From assembly GCA_014238065.1 (NCBI GenBank), contig JABABU010000047.1:1-64000 (forward strand): a stretch of 64,000 bases of DNA, in the 5' to 3' direction. The stretch comes from Actinomycetota bacterium (lineage in GTDB: Bacteria > Actinomycetota > Acidimicrobiia > Acidimicrobiales > Poriferisodalaceae). Below, piece by piece: positions 26,645 to 35,904 of the stretch. Both the position numbers and the translations under genes were made by a program. The notes below the pieces were generated by a model. That model saw nothing but the letters and a program-made list of their open reading frames with translations. It was not told the origin of the DNA and did no database searches. Each line of letters begins with the position of its first letter. Position 1 is the first letter of the stretch.

Positions 26645-27901
26645 ATGGACTTCAGCATCCCTGCCAGTACCCGGCAGCTCCTCGACGAACTCGACCGGTT
26701 CATCGAAGACGTCATCAAGCCCATCGAGAACGAAGATGACAACATCCGGTTCTTCGATCATCGACGAGAGGACAGCCGCACCGACTGGGAGCGAGATGGC
26801 CTGCCGAACGCCGAGTGGGAGTCGCTGCTGCGAAGGATGCGCCTCGCAGCCGACGAAGCGGGATTCTACCGGTACCACCTTCCTGAACGTTTCGGGGGCA
26901 AGGATGGCTCGAACCTCGACATGGCAATCGTTCGGGAGCACCTGGCACGCAAGGGTCTCGGGCTCCACAACGACCTACAGAACGAGAGTTCGATCGTCGG
27001 GAATCTCGTGACTGTGCTGATGATGGAACGCTACGGCACAGAGGCGCAGCAGGCCGAGTGGATCCCGAAGATGCTCGCCGGCAAGGCACGGATCGGATTC
27101 GGACTCACCGAACCGCTCCATGGATCAGACGCGACATGGATGGAGACCACAGCAGTCCGCGACGGAGAGGAATGGATCATCAACGGCGAGAAATACTGGA
27201 ACACCGGACTCCATCACGCCAGCCACGACTACATCTTCGCCCGCACGTCAGGAAACCCTGGAGAGGGCCTTGGCATCACCTGCTTCATCGTCCCCGTCGA
27301 GTCGCCGGGATTCAAGGTTGAGGAGTTCATGTGGACCTTCAACATGCCGACCGATCATGCGCACATTCGCCTCACCGACGTTCGAGTCAACAACCGGGAC
27401 ATCCTCGGGGAAGAAGGTCGCGGTCTTCAGACGGCACAGCTCTTCGTGCACGAGAACCGGATTCGTCAGGCCGCGTCTTCACTCGGCGCGGGGCTGCATT
27501 GCATCGATCTCGCCGTCGACTACGCGAATCAGCGGACGACCTTCGGCAAGCGGCTGTCAACGAACCAGGCCATCCAATTCCCGCTGGCCGAGCTGTACAC
27601 CGAGGCCGAAATGCTGCGAGCGCTGATATGGAAGACCGCGTGGCAGTTGGACGAGGGCGTTGACCACATGGAGATCACCGACAAGGTGGCGATGTGTAAC
27701 TACAGGGGCAACCGTTTCTGCTGCGATGCGGCCGATCGGGCCATGCAGACATGCGGTGGCAACGGCTACGGACGGGCCATGCCCTTCGAGCACATCTACC
27801 GCCATCACCGCCGTTATCGCATCACAGAGGGCTCGGAAGAAATTCAGATCCGCAAGGTCGCCGGCAGCCTCTTCGGTTTCGCCGGCCGCGCCAAAGGTTA
27901 G
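26645..27901 (+). CDS. Acyl-CoA dehydrogenase family protein
   Basis: 418 residues. IGFGLTEPLHGSDATWM is the flavin/substrate motif, EEWIINGEKYWNTGLHHASHDY the beta-domain, QTCGGNGYGRAMPFEHIYRHHRRYRITEGSEEIQ (read as two adjacent segments) the C-terminal part. The TEGSEEI motif has Glu in the position of the medium-chain catalytic base, unlike the paralogue at 22961. It resembles the actinobacterial ACADs used on bulky or long-chain acyl-CoAs. It lies 49 bases after the LLM gene and is followed by a strong hairpin. Confidence 0.87.
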   Translation: MDFSIPASTRQLLDELDRFIEDVIKPIENEDDNIRFFDHRREDSRTDWERDGLPNAEWESLLRRMRLAADEAGFYRYHLPERFGGKDGSNLDMAIVREHLARKGLGLHNDLQNESSIVGNLVTVLMMERYGTEAQQAEWIPKMLAGKARIGFGLTEPLHGSDATWMETTAVRDGEEWIINGEKYWNTGLHHASHDYIFARTSGNPGEGLGITCFIVPVESPGFKVEEFMWTFNMPTDHAHIRLTDVRVNNRDILGEEGRGLQTAQLFVHENRIRQAASSLGAGLHCIDLAVDYANQRTTFGKRLSTNQAIQFPLAELYTEAEMLRALIWKTAWQLDEGVDHMEITDKVAMCNYRGNRFCCDAADRAMQTCGGNGYGRAMPFEHIYRHHRRYRITEGSEEIQIRKVAGSLFGFAGRAKG

Positions 27902-27906
27902 ACATT

Positions 27907-27952
27907 CGGGTCAAACCTTCGGCCTGTCGGCCAGGACAGGTGGCCTGACCCG
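27907..27952. terminator. Hairpin between convergent genes, likely bidirectional terminator
   Basis: CGGGTCA (27907-27913) pairs with TGACCCG (27946-27952), and inside it CCTGTC pairs with GACAGG around a six-base loop, with GGCC/GGCC closing above. It lies in the 66-base gap between the end of the acyl-CoA dehydrogenase gene and the end of the P450 gene. No T-run follows on either strand, so termination strength is uncertain. Confidence 0.5.
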
Positions 27953-27967
27953 GGGATCATCACCCAC

Positions 27968-29176
27968 CTACAGGGTTGGCGTGGGGAACTTGACCGGAAG
28001 GTCGCGGGGACCGCGGACTTGACCACCGGCCCAGGTGACCTTTTCGGGATCGGCGAGTTCGAACTCAGGAATCATCTCGAGAAAGGTGCCGATCGCGATC
28101 TGCATCTCCATGCGAGCAAGATTCGACCCCAGGCAGCGGTGAGGGCCGGCACCAAAGGCAACATGTCGGTTCTGCTCGCGGTCGATGATGACGTCTTCGG
28201 GGTTCTCGAACATCTGCGGGTCACGGTTGGCTGCGGGGAACGAAAGCAACACCCGATCATTGTGATCGACAGGGCAACCTGCGATCTCGGTGTCGTTCGA
28301 GGCCAGACGGGCCATTGTCACTGGCGAGTACGCCCGCAGGAACTCCTCGATGGCGATGTCGAGCATTTCGGGGTTCTCGACGAGACGCTGACGGTCCTCC
28401 GGGTGCGATGCCAGGTGCCAGATCGCGGAGCCGATCGAGCTCCAAGTGGTGTCGATGCCAGCAACGAGCATCAGGTTCGCGTTGGCCAGCACGATGTAGT
28501 CGGGCACCGGCTCTCCGTCGAGTTCCGAGTCGAGCAGAATCGAAAGGAGATCATCACCCGGGTTCTCGCGGCGCTTCACGACCTCCTCCTTGAAGAAGTC
28601 CTCGATGATCAGGCGATACTTCTCTCGCAGCTCAGGATCGGTCAGACCGAACTCAAGCACGTTCTGCACCCACATCGTGAAGGTGTCCGACATGTCGGGA
28701 TCGATACCGAGGATCTCAGCGATCACGCGCGGCGGAATCTGGCGGGCGTATTGGCCTCCGGCATCGACCTCGCCCTTCTCGATGAACCCGCGAATGAGAT
28801 GCCGGCACAGACTTCGGGTTGGCTCCCTGTACTTCTCGACCATCTTCGGGGAGAAAAACGGAAGCATCAGGCGTCGCTCAGGCATGTGTTCGGGCGCATC
28901 GGACGCGATGATCGACCGGCGGCGGTTGCCGTCCTCGTCATAGGCAATCGGGACAGGGGCAACAGAGACCTCGTACGAGGTGAAGTTGACGGCGTCACGT
29001 GCCACGGCGGTCACGGTCTCGAACGTTGACGGCATGTGAGAACCACCCCAGCGATCGGTGTGTGGCACCGGGCACTTCGGCCTCAACTCTTCCCACACGG
29101 GATACGGATCGTTGACGAACCCCGGATCGAAGATGTCGTAGTCGGCTTCCCAATCCGTAACCGGCTCGGTCGTCAT
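27968..29176 (-). CDS. Cytochrome P450
   Basis: 402 residues, usual for soluble bacterial P450s. The I-helix oxygen-activation motif is LVAGIDTTWSS, the K-helix ExxR is EEFLR and the haem loop is FGAGPHRCLGSNLAR with the Cys ligand. The start at 29176 has GGGAGGG upstream; an 11-codon longer frame is less likely. No ferredoxin or reductase gene is adjacent, so redox partners are encoded elsewhere. Substrate unknown; the acyl-CoA operon opposite suggests sterol, terpenoid or fatty-acid-like molecules. Confidence 0.93.
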   Translation of the reverse strand: MTTEPVTDWEADYDIFDPGFVNDPYPVWEELRPKCPVPHTDRWGGSHMPSTFETVTAVARDAVNFTSYEVSVAPVPIAYDEDGNRRRSIIASDAPEHMPERRLMLPFFSPKMVEKYREPTRSLCRHLIRGFIEKGEVDAGGQYARQIPPRVIAEILGIDPDMSDTFTMWVQNVLEFGLTDPELREKYRLIIEDFFKEEVVKRRENPGDDLLSILLDSELDGEPVPDYIVLANANLMLVAGIDTTWSSIGSAIWHLASHPEDRQRLVENPEMLDIAIEEFLRAYSPVTMARLASNDTEIAGCPVDHNDRVLLSFPAANRDPQMFENPEDVIIDREQNRHVAFGAGPHRCLGSNLARMEMQIAIGTFLEMIPEFELADPEKVTWAGGQVRGPRDLPVKFPTPTL

Positions 29177-29344
29177 GAAAATCCTCACCCTCCCAGCGCG
29201 ATCAAACACAGTCGCATCTTGACCCTAGCGAGCCGGCGCTCGACCGTGGAAGCGGGAGCTGAGGACAGTCACTCGCCGGTCAGCCATTCGAGGAGTTCGT
29301 CATGGATCTCCTGACGGCTGTGTCCGACCCGTGTGTCGAGCCCG

Positions 29345-30121
29345 TCAGAGAAGCAGGCTCGTCGCAGACGAGGCCACGATCGGCACGAACTCGCGATGAT
29401 GTTGCCAGTCGTGGCGCCGATCGATGGTGGAGGCATTCGCGACCGGATTGAGGATCAGAGAGAAGATCCGCCGATCGAGAGCTGAAGTGTTCGGCGGCGA
29501 TGCATGCAGAAGGGTGTCGCCGAAGATCAGCAGCGAACCAGCCGCACCGGTGGCGGTGTACACCCCGTTCACGTCGGCCAGCGGCTGGACAACCTCGTCG
29601 CTGACACACCACAGGTCGTAGCTCGTGGTCTCGGTGTCGAGGAACGTCTCGTGAGCACCGACCAAGTGCGAGCCGCGGACGAACTGGAGGGGACCGTTGT
29701 CCATCGTCACGTCGTCGAGGAAGATGTGCAGATTCAGCGCGAGCGGCAGAACGACGCCGTCCTCATGATGATGGGTGGCGAAGTCGTAGTGCCACTGCCA
29801 CGCCTCGCCGACCTCGGCGGCCTTGACGTTGACCTTCACCTGCTGGGCGTACAGCTGTTGGTCGCCGATCAGCTGTACCGCCGGCTCGACGAGACGCCGG
29901 TCCCGGACCAGTCGGTCGAAAACAGCGTGTCGCCGGTGCAGACCCATCGCGGTGCGGATGGCGCCGGTGTGTTTCTCGACCACATTCGCCGGGTGATCCG
30001 ATCTGGAGACTGATTCGAAGGCATCACGCAGGAGTCTGACCTCACCATCCGAAAACACCCCCTCGATCATCACGAAGCCGAGTTCGTGGAACTGTGCGAC
30101 ATCGTGGTCAGCGAGCAGCAT
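29345..30121 (-). CDS. Phytanoyl-CoA dioxygenase (PhyH)-family oxygenase, last gene of a catabolic operon
   Basis: 258 residues. The HxD motif is WHYDFATHH, the distal His is in GDTLLHASPPNTS, and the 2-oxoglutarate Arg follows in ALDRRIFSLILNP. The ALNLHIFLDDVTMDNGPLQFVRGSHL region is typical of the family. The start overlaps the end of the preceding alpha/beta-hydrolase gene by 14 bases, so it belongs to the operon read from 33811 downward. Substrate unknown. Confidence 0.82.
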   Translation of the reverse strand: MLLADHDVAQFHELGFVMIEGVFSDGEVRLLRDAFESVSRSDHPANVVEKHTGAIRTAMGLHRRHAVFDRLVRDRRLVEPAVQLIGDQQLYAQQVKVNVKAAEVGEAWQWHYDFATHHHEDGVVLPLALNLHIFLDDVTMDNGPLQFVRGSHLVGAHETFLDTETTSYDLWCVSDEVVQPLADVNGVYTATGAAGSLLIFGDTLLHASPPNTSALDRRIFSLILNPVANASTIDRRHDWQHHREFVPIVASSATSLLL

Positions 30122-31019
30122 TGAGCTCGTCCGTCAGGAAGGCTGCGATCTCGCGCAGCGATTCGGCCGATTCGGGGAACTGGTCGTAGTACTCGAACAC
30201 GTGCCACAGCCCATCCCAGACCCTGGTCGTCACATCGACCCCTGCGCGGATCATCTTCCTCGTGAGGCGCAAGCACATCGGCATGAACAAGTCGCGGGAC
30301 CCGGTGGTGATGATCGTTGGCGGGAAGCCTTCGAAGCCACCGAACGCCGGTGACACTCCAGGGTCGGTCGGCTCAACAGCTCCGACATAGGCGTCGAGCA
30401 CGTCGAGCATACGGTCAGGATGAAGAGACGGATCAGCATCGAACGACCACCCGAAGAGATCCCTATCAGGACGAAGATCGGCCGCAGGTGACAACGCCGC
30501 CACCGCCGTGGGCACGCGCACACCGTCGAGCATGGCTCGCTGCACAGTCACCAGCGCAAGGTTCCCACCTGCCGATTCGCCGCCCACGATCAGTTGCCCC
30601 GGCTCATCGGCAAGCTCGGCATACACGGTGAAACAGTCATCAGCGGCTGCCGGCGAAGGATGTTCGGGAGCGAGGCGGTACTTGGGGGCAATGACCTCGA
30701 CGCGGCACCACTCGGCGATGGCGCCGATGATCGGAAGATCCGAGAACGGGTCGCCGACGATGAACGCTCCTCCGAACACAAAAAGACATCGACCGCTCGC
30801 TGTACCCGCAACCGACGATGCAACGCGCTCACACGGGACTCCGGCAACCTCGATGTCGTCTCGCACGAGTTGGTGACGTTCGATCGCACGCATCGATGCC
30901 GGCGAGAATCCAGCTCTCGTCTCGGCCCGGATATCGGCGATGCGAGTGAAATCTGTTCGTTCGTCAGATCGCGGAAATCCGGCCATGAACGCTGCTGCCT
31001 CCTGACTCAATTGGGTCAT
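30108..31019 (-). CDS. Alpha/beta hydrolase of the hormone-sensitive-lipase family
   Basis: 303 residues. The oxyanion-hole motif is present as FGGAFIVGD (HGG is changed to FGG), the nucleophile elbow is GGESAGGN with the catalytic Ser, and the likely catalytic Asp and His lie near GSRDLF and GLWHVFEYY. HSL-family enzymes hydrolyse small or medium esters. The first residue of HGG being Phe is a modest departure from the family. The start shares ATGA with the upstream LLM gene. Confidence 0.85.
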   Translation of the reverse strand: MTQLSQEAAAFMAGFPRSDERTDFTRIADIRAETRAGFSPASMRAIERHQLVRDDIEVAGVPCERVASSVAGTASGRCLFVFGGAFIVGDPFSDLPIIGAIAEWCRVEVIAPKYRLAPEHPSPAAADDCFTVYAELADEPGQLIVGGESAGGNLALVTVQRAMLDGVRVPTAVAALSPAADLRPDRDLFGWSFDADPSLHPDRMLDVLDAYVGAVEPTDPGVSPAFGGFEGFPPTIITTGSRDLFMPMCLRLTRKMIRAGVDVTTRVWDGLWHVFEYYDQFPESAESLREIAAFLTDELNAAR

Positions 31020-32068
31020 GCGAGGTCTCCGAGGATCGAACGGTACGCCTCGGCATCACCTTCATCCCTGACAGGAATCGAGAACTCGATCCGGTCGACC
31101 CTGTCCGCGTAACGCTCGTTCAGCTTCACTGCAATCTCGTCGTACGTGCCTATGGTGGCCACGGTGTGCAACATCTCGTCGTCTACGAGCCCGGTCAGGT
31201 CGTCCCATCTCTGCTCACGCGACAGTTGCGATGCCTTCCTGGCGATGTCATGCCAGCCATGGAGGTCGAAGGTTCTTCTGTACGAGGGGGTCGACAGGTA
31301 GAACGCCACCCGAGCCCTCACCGTGGCGGTAACCCGTTCCAGCTCACCCTGCGTCCCAGCCGTGCCAATCAGTGGCTTCATGCACAACTCGATCGCGTCG
31401 ACGTCTCGGCCGGCCCGTGCCGCGCCTTCGGCCAGCGACGGCAGCACCTTCTGGTCGATGAAGGCAGGAGTACACACCGGGTGGAGCCGAACCCCATCAC
31501 CCAGTTCGCCCGCCAAGGCGCACATGTTCGGGCCGATGGCAGCGATGTGCACAGGTATGTTCGGATGATCGATGGGACCAGGATCGAAGAGCGGAACCAT
31601 CAGGTCGAGCGAGTAGTGCTCGCTCTCGAAGCTCAGTGGCGATCGGTCCTGCCAGCAGCGCCACACTGCTCGCATGGCTCCGATGTAATCGCGCATCCAC
31701 GGGGCTGGGGCTGACCACTCGATTCCGAACCGGCGCTGCATGTGAGCTCGCACTTGTGTGCCGAGCCCGAGAACGAACCTGCCACCTGACAGTTTCTGTA
31801 GTGACCAGGCCGACATCGCTGTCACCGTCGGGCTGCGAGGGAACGCCATCGCCACGGAGGTCCCGAGCCCAATGGCGGTGGTGGTCGAAGCCCCGAGGGC
31901 GAGGAGTTGGAAGGGGTCGTCCTTGGTCTCCTCGACGAGAACAGCACCAAGACCGAGTTCTTCGGCCTGACGCGCTCCGGCTGCGAAGTCGCCGATGAAC
32001 AACGGCCTATCCGGTTCACGTAGGCCAGGATCGAGTTTCCCGAGTGGCAACAACGATTCGACGAGCAC
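31016..32068 (-). CDS. Luciferase-like oxidoreductase, TIGR03617-like
   Basis: 350 residues of the luciferase-like family: AMAFPRSPTVTAMSAWSLQKLSGGRFVLGLGTQVR (two contiguous motif halves), SEHYSLDLMVP, and HIAAIGPNMCALAGELGDGVRLHPVCTP. The same blocks occur at 55447-56439, so the two are clear paralogues and probably use the same deazaflavin or flavin cofactor. It lies between an NTF2-like gene (26 bases upstream) and the hydrolase gene (4-base overlap). Confidence 0.83.
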   Translation of the reverse strand: MLVESLLPLGKLDPGLREPDRPLFIGDFAAGARQAEELGLGAVLVEETKDDPFQLLALGASTTTAIGLGTSVAMAFPRSPTVTAMSAWSLQKLSGGRFVLGLGTQVRAHMQRRFGIEWSAPAPWMRDYIGAMRAVWRCWQDRSPLSFESEHYSLDLMVPLFDPGPIDHPNIPVHIAAIGPNMCALAGELGDGVRLHPVCTPAFIDQKVLPSLAEGAARAGRDVDAIELCMKPLIGTAGTQGELERVTATVRARVAFYLSTPSYRRTFDLHGWHDIARKASQLSREQRWDDLTGLVDDEMLHTVATIGTYDEIAVKLNERYADRVDRIEFSIPVRDEGDAEAYRSILGDLA

Positions 32069-32094
32069 AGAGAACCTCGCGGGAGTCCGCCGGG

Positions 32095-32487
32095 TCAGGA
32101 GTAGTCAAAACCTCGGAGGCCAGTATCGAGCGCGGATGGATCAAAGGTCCAATACTGCCTGATCTCGTCGATCAGACCGTTCACGAACCGGTAGTGCTCC
32201 GAACCCCGGAACGTGAACTCCACTCCATCCGCCGGGTCGGTTCCAGTCATCCACCACTCGATCGCGGCTGCGTCGCCCGATTCGACTATCGAGTCGACAC
32301 CCCACTTCGCTCCGAGCCAGCGATCTCGGACGGCCACCCACGACTCGCCGATGTCCGCTGCACCGCGCATCGGTCGGATGTTGGTGTCGAACACCACGGC
32401 CTCCGGCGTGAAATGTGCCGCGATCTCGGTCGCGCTTCCTTCTCCGCATGCAGTGAAGTAGGCGCTGATCCGTTCCTCGAGGTTCAC
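32095..32487 (-). CDS. SnoaL/NTF2-like small domain protein
   Basis: 130 residues fitting the alpha+beta cone of SnoaL/NTF2-like proteins: an N-terminal helix with ISAYFTACGEGSATEIAAHFTPEAVVFDTN, then strands ending AIEWWMTGTDPADGVEFTFRGSEHYRFVNGLIDEIRQYW (shown as family landmarks in two pieces). Members include isomerases, hydrolases and non-enzymatic binding proteins. An ATGA overlap with the preceding flavin monooxygenase-like gene argues for a joint role in ring or ketone metabolism. Confidence 0.75.
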   Translation of the reverse strand: MNLEERISAYFTACGEGSATEIAAHFTPEAVVFDTNIRPMRGAADIGESWVAVRDRWLGAKWGVDSIVESGDAAAIEWWMTGTDPADGVEFTFRGSEHYRFVNGLIDEIRQYWTFDPSALDTGLRGFDYS

Positions 32488-33608
32488 GACTCGTACTCCT
32501 CCATCATCGTCCGGCCGTAGGCGTCATACACCACATTCGACACGACATGGTGTTGTGCCGACCCATGAGCATCTCGGAAACATCTCTGGATGACGCTGCT
32601 GTTGAAGAGCGCGCCGGCACCTGCGAAGTGAAAGAGGTTGCTGATCGCGCTGGTCGCCGATTCGGTACAGAACGCGGCCATCGCACCCACGGCCCGCTCC
32701 TCGGTGGTCGTCAGTCCACCGGCCGCGTCACACGCTTCGTGCGCGCTTTGCAGAGCGTCGATGCCGTAGGAACGCGCCGCATTCACGGTGAGCTGCGCCT
32801 TGCCCAGCTCGTACTGGAACGCGCCACGATCAGCGAGGCGGCCGTCGTTTCCACGCGTCTTGTTGGTCGCGAGTTCGGCTACCTCGTCCATGAACCGCTG
32901 GCACACCCCGATCGTGAACCCCAGGTTCTCGCCGGCCACGAAGGTCTGGTGGCTGGTCGTGAACATCGGACCGCCACGCTTGCGTCCGAGTGTCGGGTCG
33001 GCGGTGAGGTGCTCTGGTACGAACGTCGCGTTCAAGTGAACGTTCACGCTCCCCGTGCCCTTGAGCGCCATCACGTCCCAGTTGTCGTCAAGCGTCACGC
33101 CGGCGGGATCGACCACCATCTGCCGAGCCTCGGGCCAGTCGTCTCCGCGAACTGCTGGCAGGAACACCCAGTCGGCGTGACGAACTCCGCTGATGTAGCG
33201 GTAGGTACCTGTTGCCAGAACACCGCCCCCGGTGTGCTCGAAGGTTCCCGTAGCGGCAGCAGAACCGCCCATGGTCGGCGAAGGATTCGAGCCGAACACT
33301 GTTTCGATCCCATCGTCACTGAGGTTGGCTGCAGCGCTGCTCGCGGCCCCCGCGTTGTTGAAACCGATCCAGCCTGCCGTCGGATTCGAGTACGACAACG
33401 CTTCGAAGAACCGCAACTGTTCGTGCATCTTGATCTCGTCCCCACCGATCTCCTTCGGTGCCTTGACCATCGCAACTCTGAGTTTCCGTATCGAGTCGAC
33501 CAGCGCGGGCGGAGCGGTGCCCAACTCGTCAGCCTCCGAGGCTGTCGCGTCGAGCTCGCCATGGAGGGCTTCGACCTCAGCGACGAGTTCTTCGATGGTG
33601 CGAGCCAT
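32484..33608 (-). CDS. ACAD-fold flavin-dependent hydroxylase (HsaA/HpaB-like)
   Basis: 374 residues with the acyl-CoA-dehydrogenase fold but without the ACAD catalytic Glu motif. The C-terminal GAGALFNSSVIQRCFRDAHGSAQHHVV region has the RDxHxxxQH pattern of group D flavin monooxygenases such as HsaA and DszC. These use reduced flavin supplied by a separate reductase to hydroxylate phenols or oxidise other substrates. No reductase gene is adjacent. A VOC-dioxygenase fragment lies 2 bases upstream, as would suit an HsaA-HsaC type ring-degradation pair that has decayed. Confidence 0.8.
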   Translation of the reverse strand: MARTIEELVAEVEALHGELDATASEADELGTAPPALVDSIRKLRVAMVKAPKEIGGDEIKMHEQLRFFEALSYSNPTAGWIGFNNAGAASSAAANLSDDGIETVFGSNPSPTMGGSAAATGTFEHTGGGVLATGTYRYISGVRHADWVFLPAVRGDDWPEARQMVVDPAGVTLDDNWDVMALKGTGSVNVHLNATFVPEHLTADPTLGRKRGGPMFTTSHQTFVAGENLGFTIGVCQRFMDEVAELATNKTRGNDGRLADRGAFQYELGKAQLTVNAARSYGIDALQSAHEACDAAGGLTTTEERAVGAMAAFCTESATSAISNLFHFAGAGALFNSSVIQRCFRDAHGSAQHHVVSNVVYDAYGRTMMEEYES

Positions 33609-33610
33609 TC

Positions 33611-33793
33611 CTACTCGAGACCCGCAGCTTCAGAACCGGCCCCGCCTTCGGCGATGCGGAGCCGAGTTTCACTATCGGCAGCGCCTATGACCTCGTCGCT
33701 CGTTCGCCGGATTTCGCGACGCTCCCAGAACGCCATGAGCTCGTCGAGAGCGTCGATCGAGACCTCGATGTCGAGCAATCCGGTGAGTGCCAT
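33611..33793 (-). pseudogene. Truncated VOC-superfamily (extradiol dioxygenase/glyoxalase-like) fragment
   Basis: 60 residues from ATG 33793 (GGGGATGG upstream). MALTGLLDIEVSIDALDELMAFWERR looks like the first strand-helix unit of a VOC-fold protein, and VIGAADSETRLRIAEG like the following strands; then the frame ends with no metal ligands. A complete VOC enzyme needs at least twice this length. The stop lies 2 bases before the hydroxylase start, so the fragment still heads the operon. Alternatively it is an intact small protein. Confidence 0.45.
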
Positions 33794-33916
33794 GTGTCCA
33801 TCCCCATTCACCAGAGTGCGAACCTGGCCAGCGAGACCGCGCTCATCGCAGTGCCCATCCGACTTTAGCCAGCCGGTTGGACCCGACCTGATTCACCACA
33901 TCCCGAGGGCGGTAGC

Positions 33917-34441
33917 GTGCCCATCGTGCACGTCGTACTGGTCGAACCAGAGATAGCGCCGAACACGGGCAACATCATCCGATTGTGCGCGATCACCGGC
34001 ACCGATCTGCATCTCGTCGAGCCGCTCGGCTTCGAGTTGTCCGATCGTCTGCTGAAACGCGGTGGCCTCGACTATCACGAACGGGCCAACGTCACGGTCC
34101 ACGCTGACCTTGATTCAGTGAGCGCTCAGTTGACCGGGCGCTGGTTTACGTTCAGTTCGAGATCTACGACATCATTCGCCTCCGTGAGTTTCGAGTCCGA
34201 TGACGTGCTCGTATTCGGAGGTGAGCGCGCCGGCCTCTCCCAGGACGTGGTCTGCCGGTTCGCCGAAGATCGTCGCCTCACGATCCCGATGAGACCAGGT
34301 AATCGCAGTTTGAACCTCGCCAACGCGGCCGCCATCGTCGTCTATGAAGCCTGGCGTCAGCACGGCTACGAAGGCGCAACCCTCGATGGTGTGACCGCCC
34401 TCACCAGCGAAACCCCGGCCGCTGAACCGTTCGATCCCTAG
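33917..34441 (+). CDS. trmL: tRNA (cytidine/uridine-34 2'-O)-methyltransferase
   Basis: 174 residues from GTG 33917 (GAGGG upstream). SPOUT-family motifs: VEPEIAPNTGNIIRLC at the N-terminus, LVFGGERAGLSQDV (motif 2) and IPMRPGNRSLNLANAAAIVVYEAW (motif 3), the last close to the TrmL/YibK pattern IPM...RSLNLSN. It uses S-adenosylmethionine to methylate the wobble ribose of certain tRNA-Leu. A housekeeping gene unrelated to its neighbours. Confidence 0.92.
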   Translation: MPIVHVVLVEPEIAPNTGNIIRLCAITGTDLHLVEPLGFELSDRLLKRGGLDYHERANVTVHADLDSVSAQLTGRWFTFSSRSTTSFASVSFESDDVLVFGGERAGLSQDVVCRFAEDRRLTIPMRPGNRSLNLANAAAIVVYEAWRQHGYEGATLDGVTALTSETPAAEPFDP

Positions 34442-34619
34442 CGGAACGAAACTCCTGAGCCGCGGCTGGCCGGCTGCCTTGGCTCGACACTTCCTCGGTT
34501 GCGAGCTCACGAAGATTGTCCAGCGACCAGCCTCAGCACCCAGGACAACATCCAGTGTTGCTACCCCAGTCCACGCCTAGCGAGGTTGCGGTGAGCCAAA
34601 AGGACACCCTCGAGCCGAC

Positions 34620-35855
34620 TCACACCTGTTTCCGTGCAGCTGGGTGCTTCCGCATGGTCCAGAAGAACGACATCGCGGCGACGGCGACGGCGACACCGGC
34701 CACACGAAGAGCGAAGGTGATCGAGGTCACGTCGCTGAGCCAGCCGAGAAGGAATGGACCAGCCACGAATCCGATGTCGCCTGCCGACCGGTAGAGACCG
34801 ATACCGACGCCTCGAATTCGAGCCGGGGTGATGTCGGCTGCGAACGTCGAAGGCGCAGGGCCTGCGGTACCCGTACCGAACGACATCAAGATGTTCCCGA
34901 TCACGAAGACGATGACAGCCGAATCGCTCGCGAGGAGCAGAACTCCTGCTCCCGCTGTGACGCCGGAGAACAAGATGACGACGCGGCGACCGAGGTGATC
35001 TGAAGCCCACGCTGCCGGCATCAGCGTGAACAAAGTGAGGCCACCGGTGACCGTGAACAGCACGCCGATCTCGGCCGGGCCCCAACCCAAAACCGAGTCG
35101 GCGTGCAGCGGTATGAGCACTCCTCTCGTGCCGGCCCTCGTCATGAAGATGGTCATGGTCACCAACGTCAGGGCAAGGAACGGTTTGCTGAAGATCAGCG
35201 CCTTCACGGCGTCTCGATCTGAAGCACCTTCAGCAGCGGTTGGCGAAGGTTGGTCGGCCAAAGTCTCCGGGAGCCGAACAACTGCATATGCAGCCGTTCC
35301 GATGCCGAGCACACCGACGATGTGAAACGGGGCTGACAATCCGTAGGCATCGGCGATGAGTCCACCGATACCGGGACCGATGGCGACCCCGAGGCTCAGC
35401 GCCCATTGGTTCGTGGCGATGAAACGGGCCCGCTGCTCGGGCTTGGCGACGTCGATCAGGTACACCAGAGCGCCACTCATGTAGAACGCCGAGCCTGCCC
35501 CTGCGACGAAACGCCAGACAAGCAGCGTCCAGATGTCGTTCGCGAATCCCGAGCCCGTCATCCCGATCGATGTCAGGATCGGACCTCCGATGAGCAGGAC
35601 CCTTCTCCCCCACCGGTCAGCGATCATTCCCGCGGGAATGTTCAGGATCAGCCGCGCCGCCGCATAGACGGTGATCGTGAGGCCGACCATCGAGGTGCTG
35701 ACGCCGAAGTCCTTCGCGTACAGCGGAATGATCGGTGACACGACGCCCTGACCGACCATGACGAGAAAGGTGGCTCCGCACAGGACGAGAAGTTTCTCGT
35801 TCTCACGAAGCCTCTGGATCGTGGCCGACACGCGGGAGAGTTTGGGCCACATCAC
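34620..35855 (-). CDS. MFS transporter, drug-efflux type
   Basis: 411 residues with about twelve membrane helices and the loop 2-3 signature AGMIADRWGRRVLLIGGP, plus RFIATNQWALSLGVAIGPGIGGLIADAYG (around helices 4-6) and DHLGRRVVILFSG at the equivalent second-half loop. These fit the drug:proton antiporter 12-TM type. The substrate is unknown. The gene is divergent from ridA (49-base gap) and convergent with trmL. Confidence 0.87.
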   Translation of the reverse strand: MMWPKLSRVSATIQRLRENEKLLVLCGATFLVMVGQGVVSPIIPLYAKDFGVSTSMVGLTITVYAAARLILNIPAGMIADRWGRRVLLIGGPILTSIGMTGSGFANDIWTLLVWRFVAGAGSAFYMSGALVYLIDVAKPEQRARFIATNQWALSLGVAIGPGIGGLIADAYGLSAPFHIVGVLGIGTAAYAVVRLPETLADQPSPTAAEGASDRDAVKALIFSKPFLALTLVTMTIFMTRAGTRGVLIPLHADSVLGWGPAEIGVLFTVTGGLTLFTLMPAAWASDHLGRRVVILFSGVTAGAGVLLLASDSAVIVFVIGNILMSFGTGTAGPAPSTFAADITPARIRGVGIGLYRSAGDIGFVAGPFLLGWLSDVTSITFALRVAGVAVAVAAMSFFWTMRKHPAARKQV

Positions 35856-35904
35856 TGTCCAGTGCGAATCGACAGCGGATGCCGTCGAGAACTATGCACT
35901 TGGC

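Noticed and set aside
32547..33956. 469-codon plus-strand frame
   Set aside because: Antisense to the HsaA-like gene and the VOC fragment; Arg/His-rich without motifs.
34442..34619. GC-rich inverted segments between trmL and the MFS gene
   Set aside because: Short imperfect matches only; no convincing terminator stem could be drawn.
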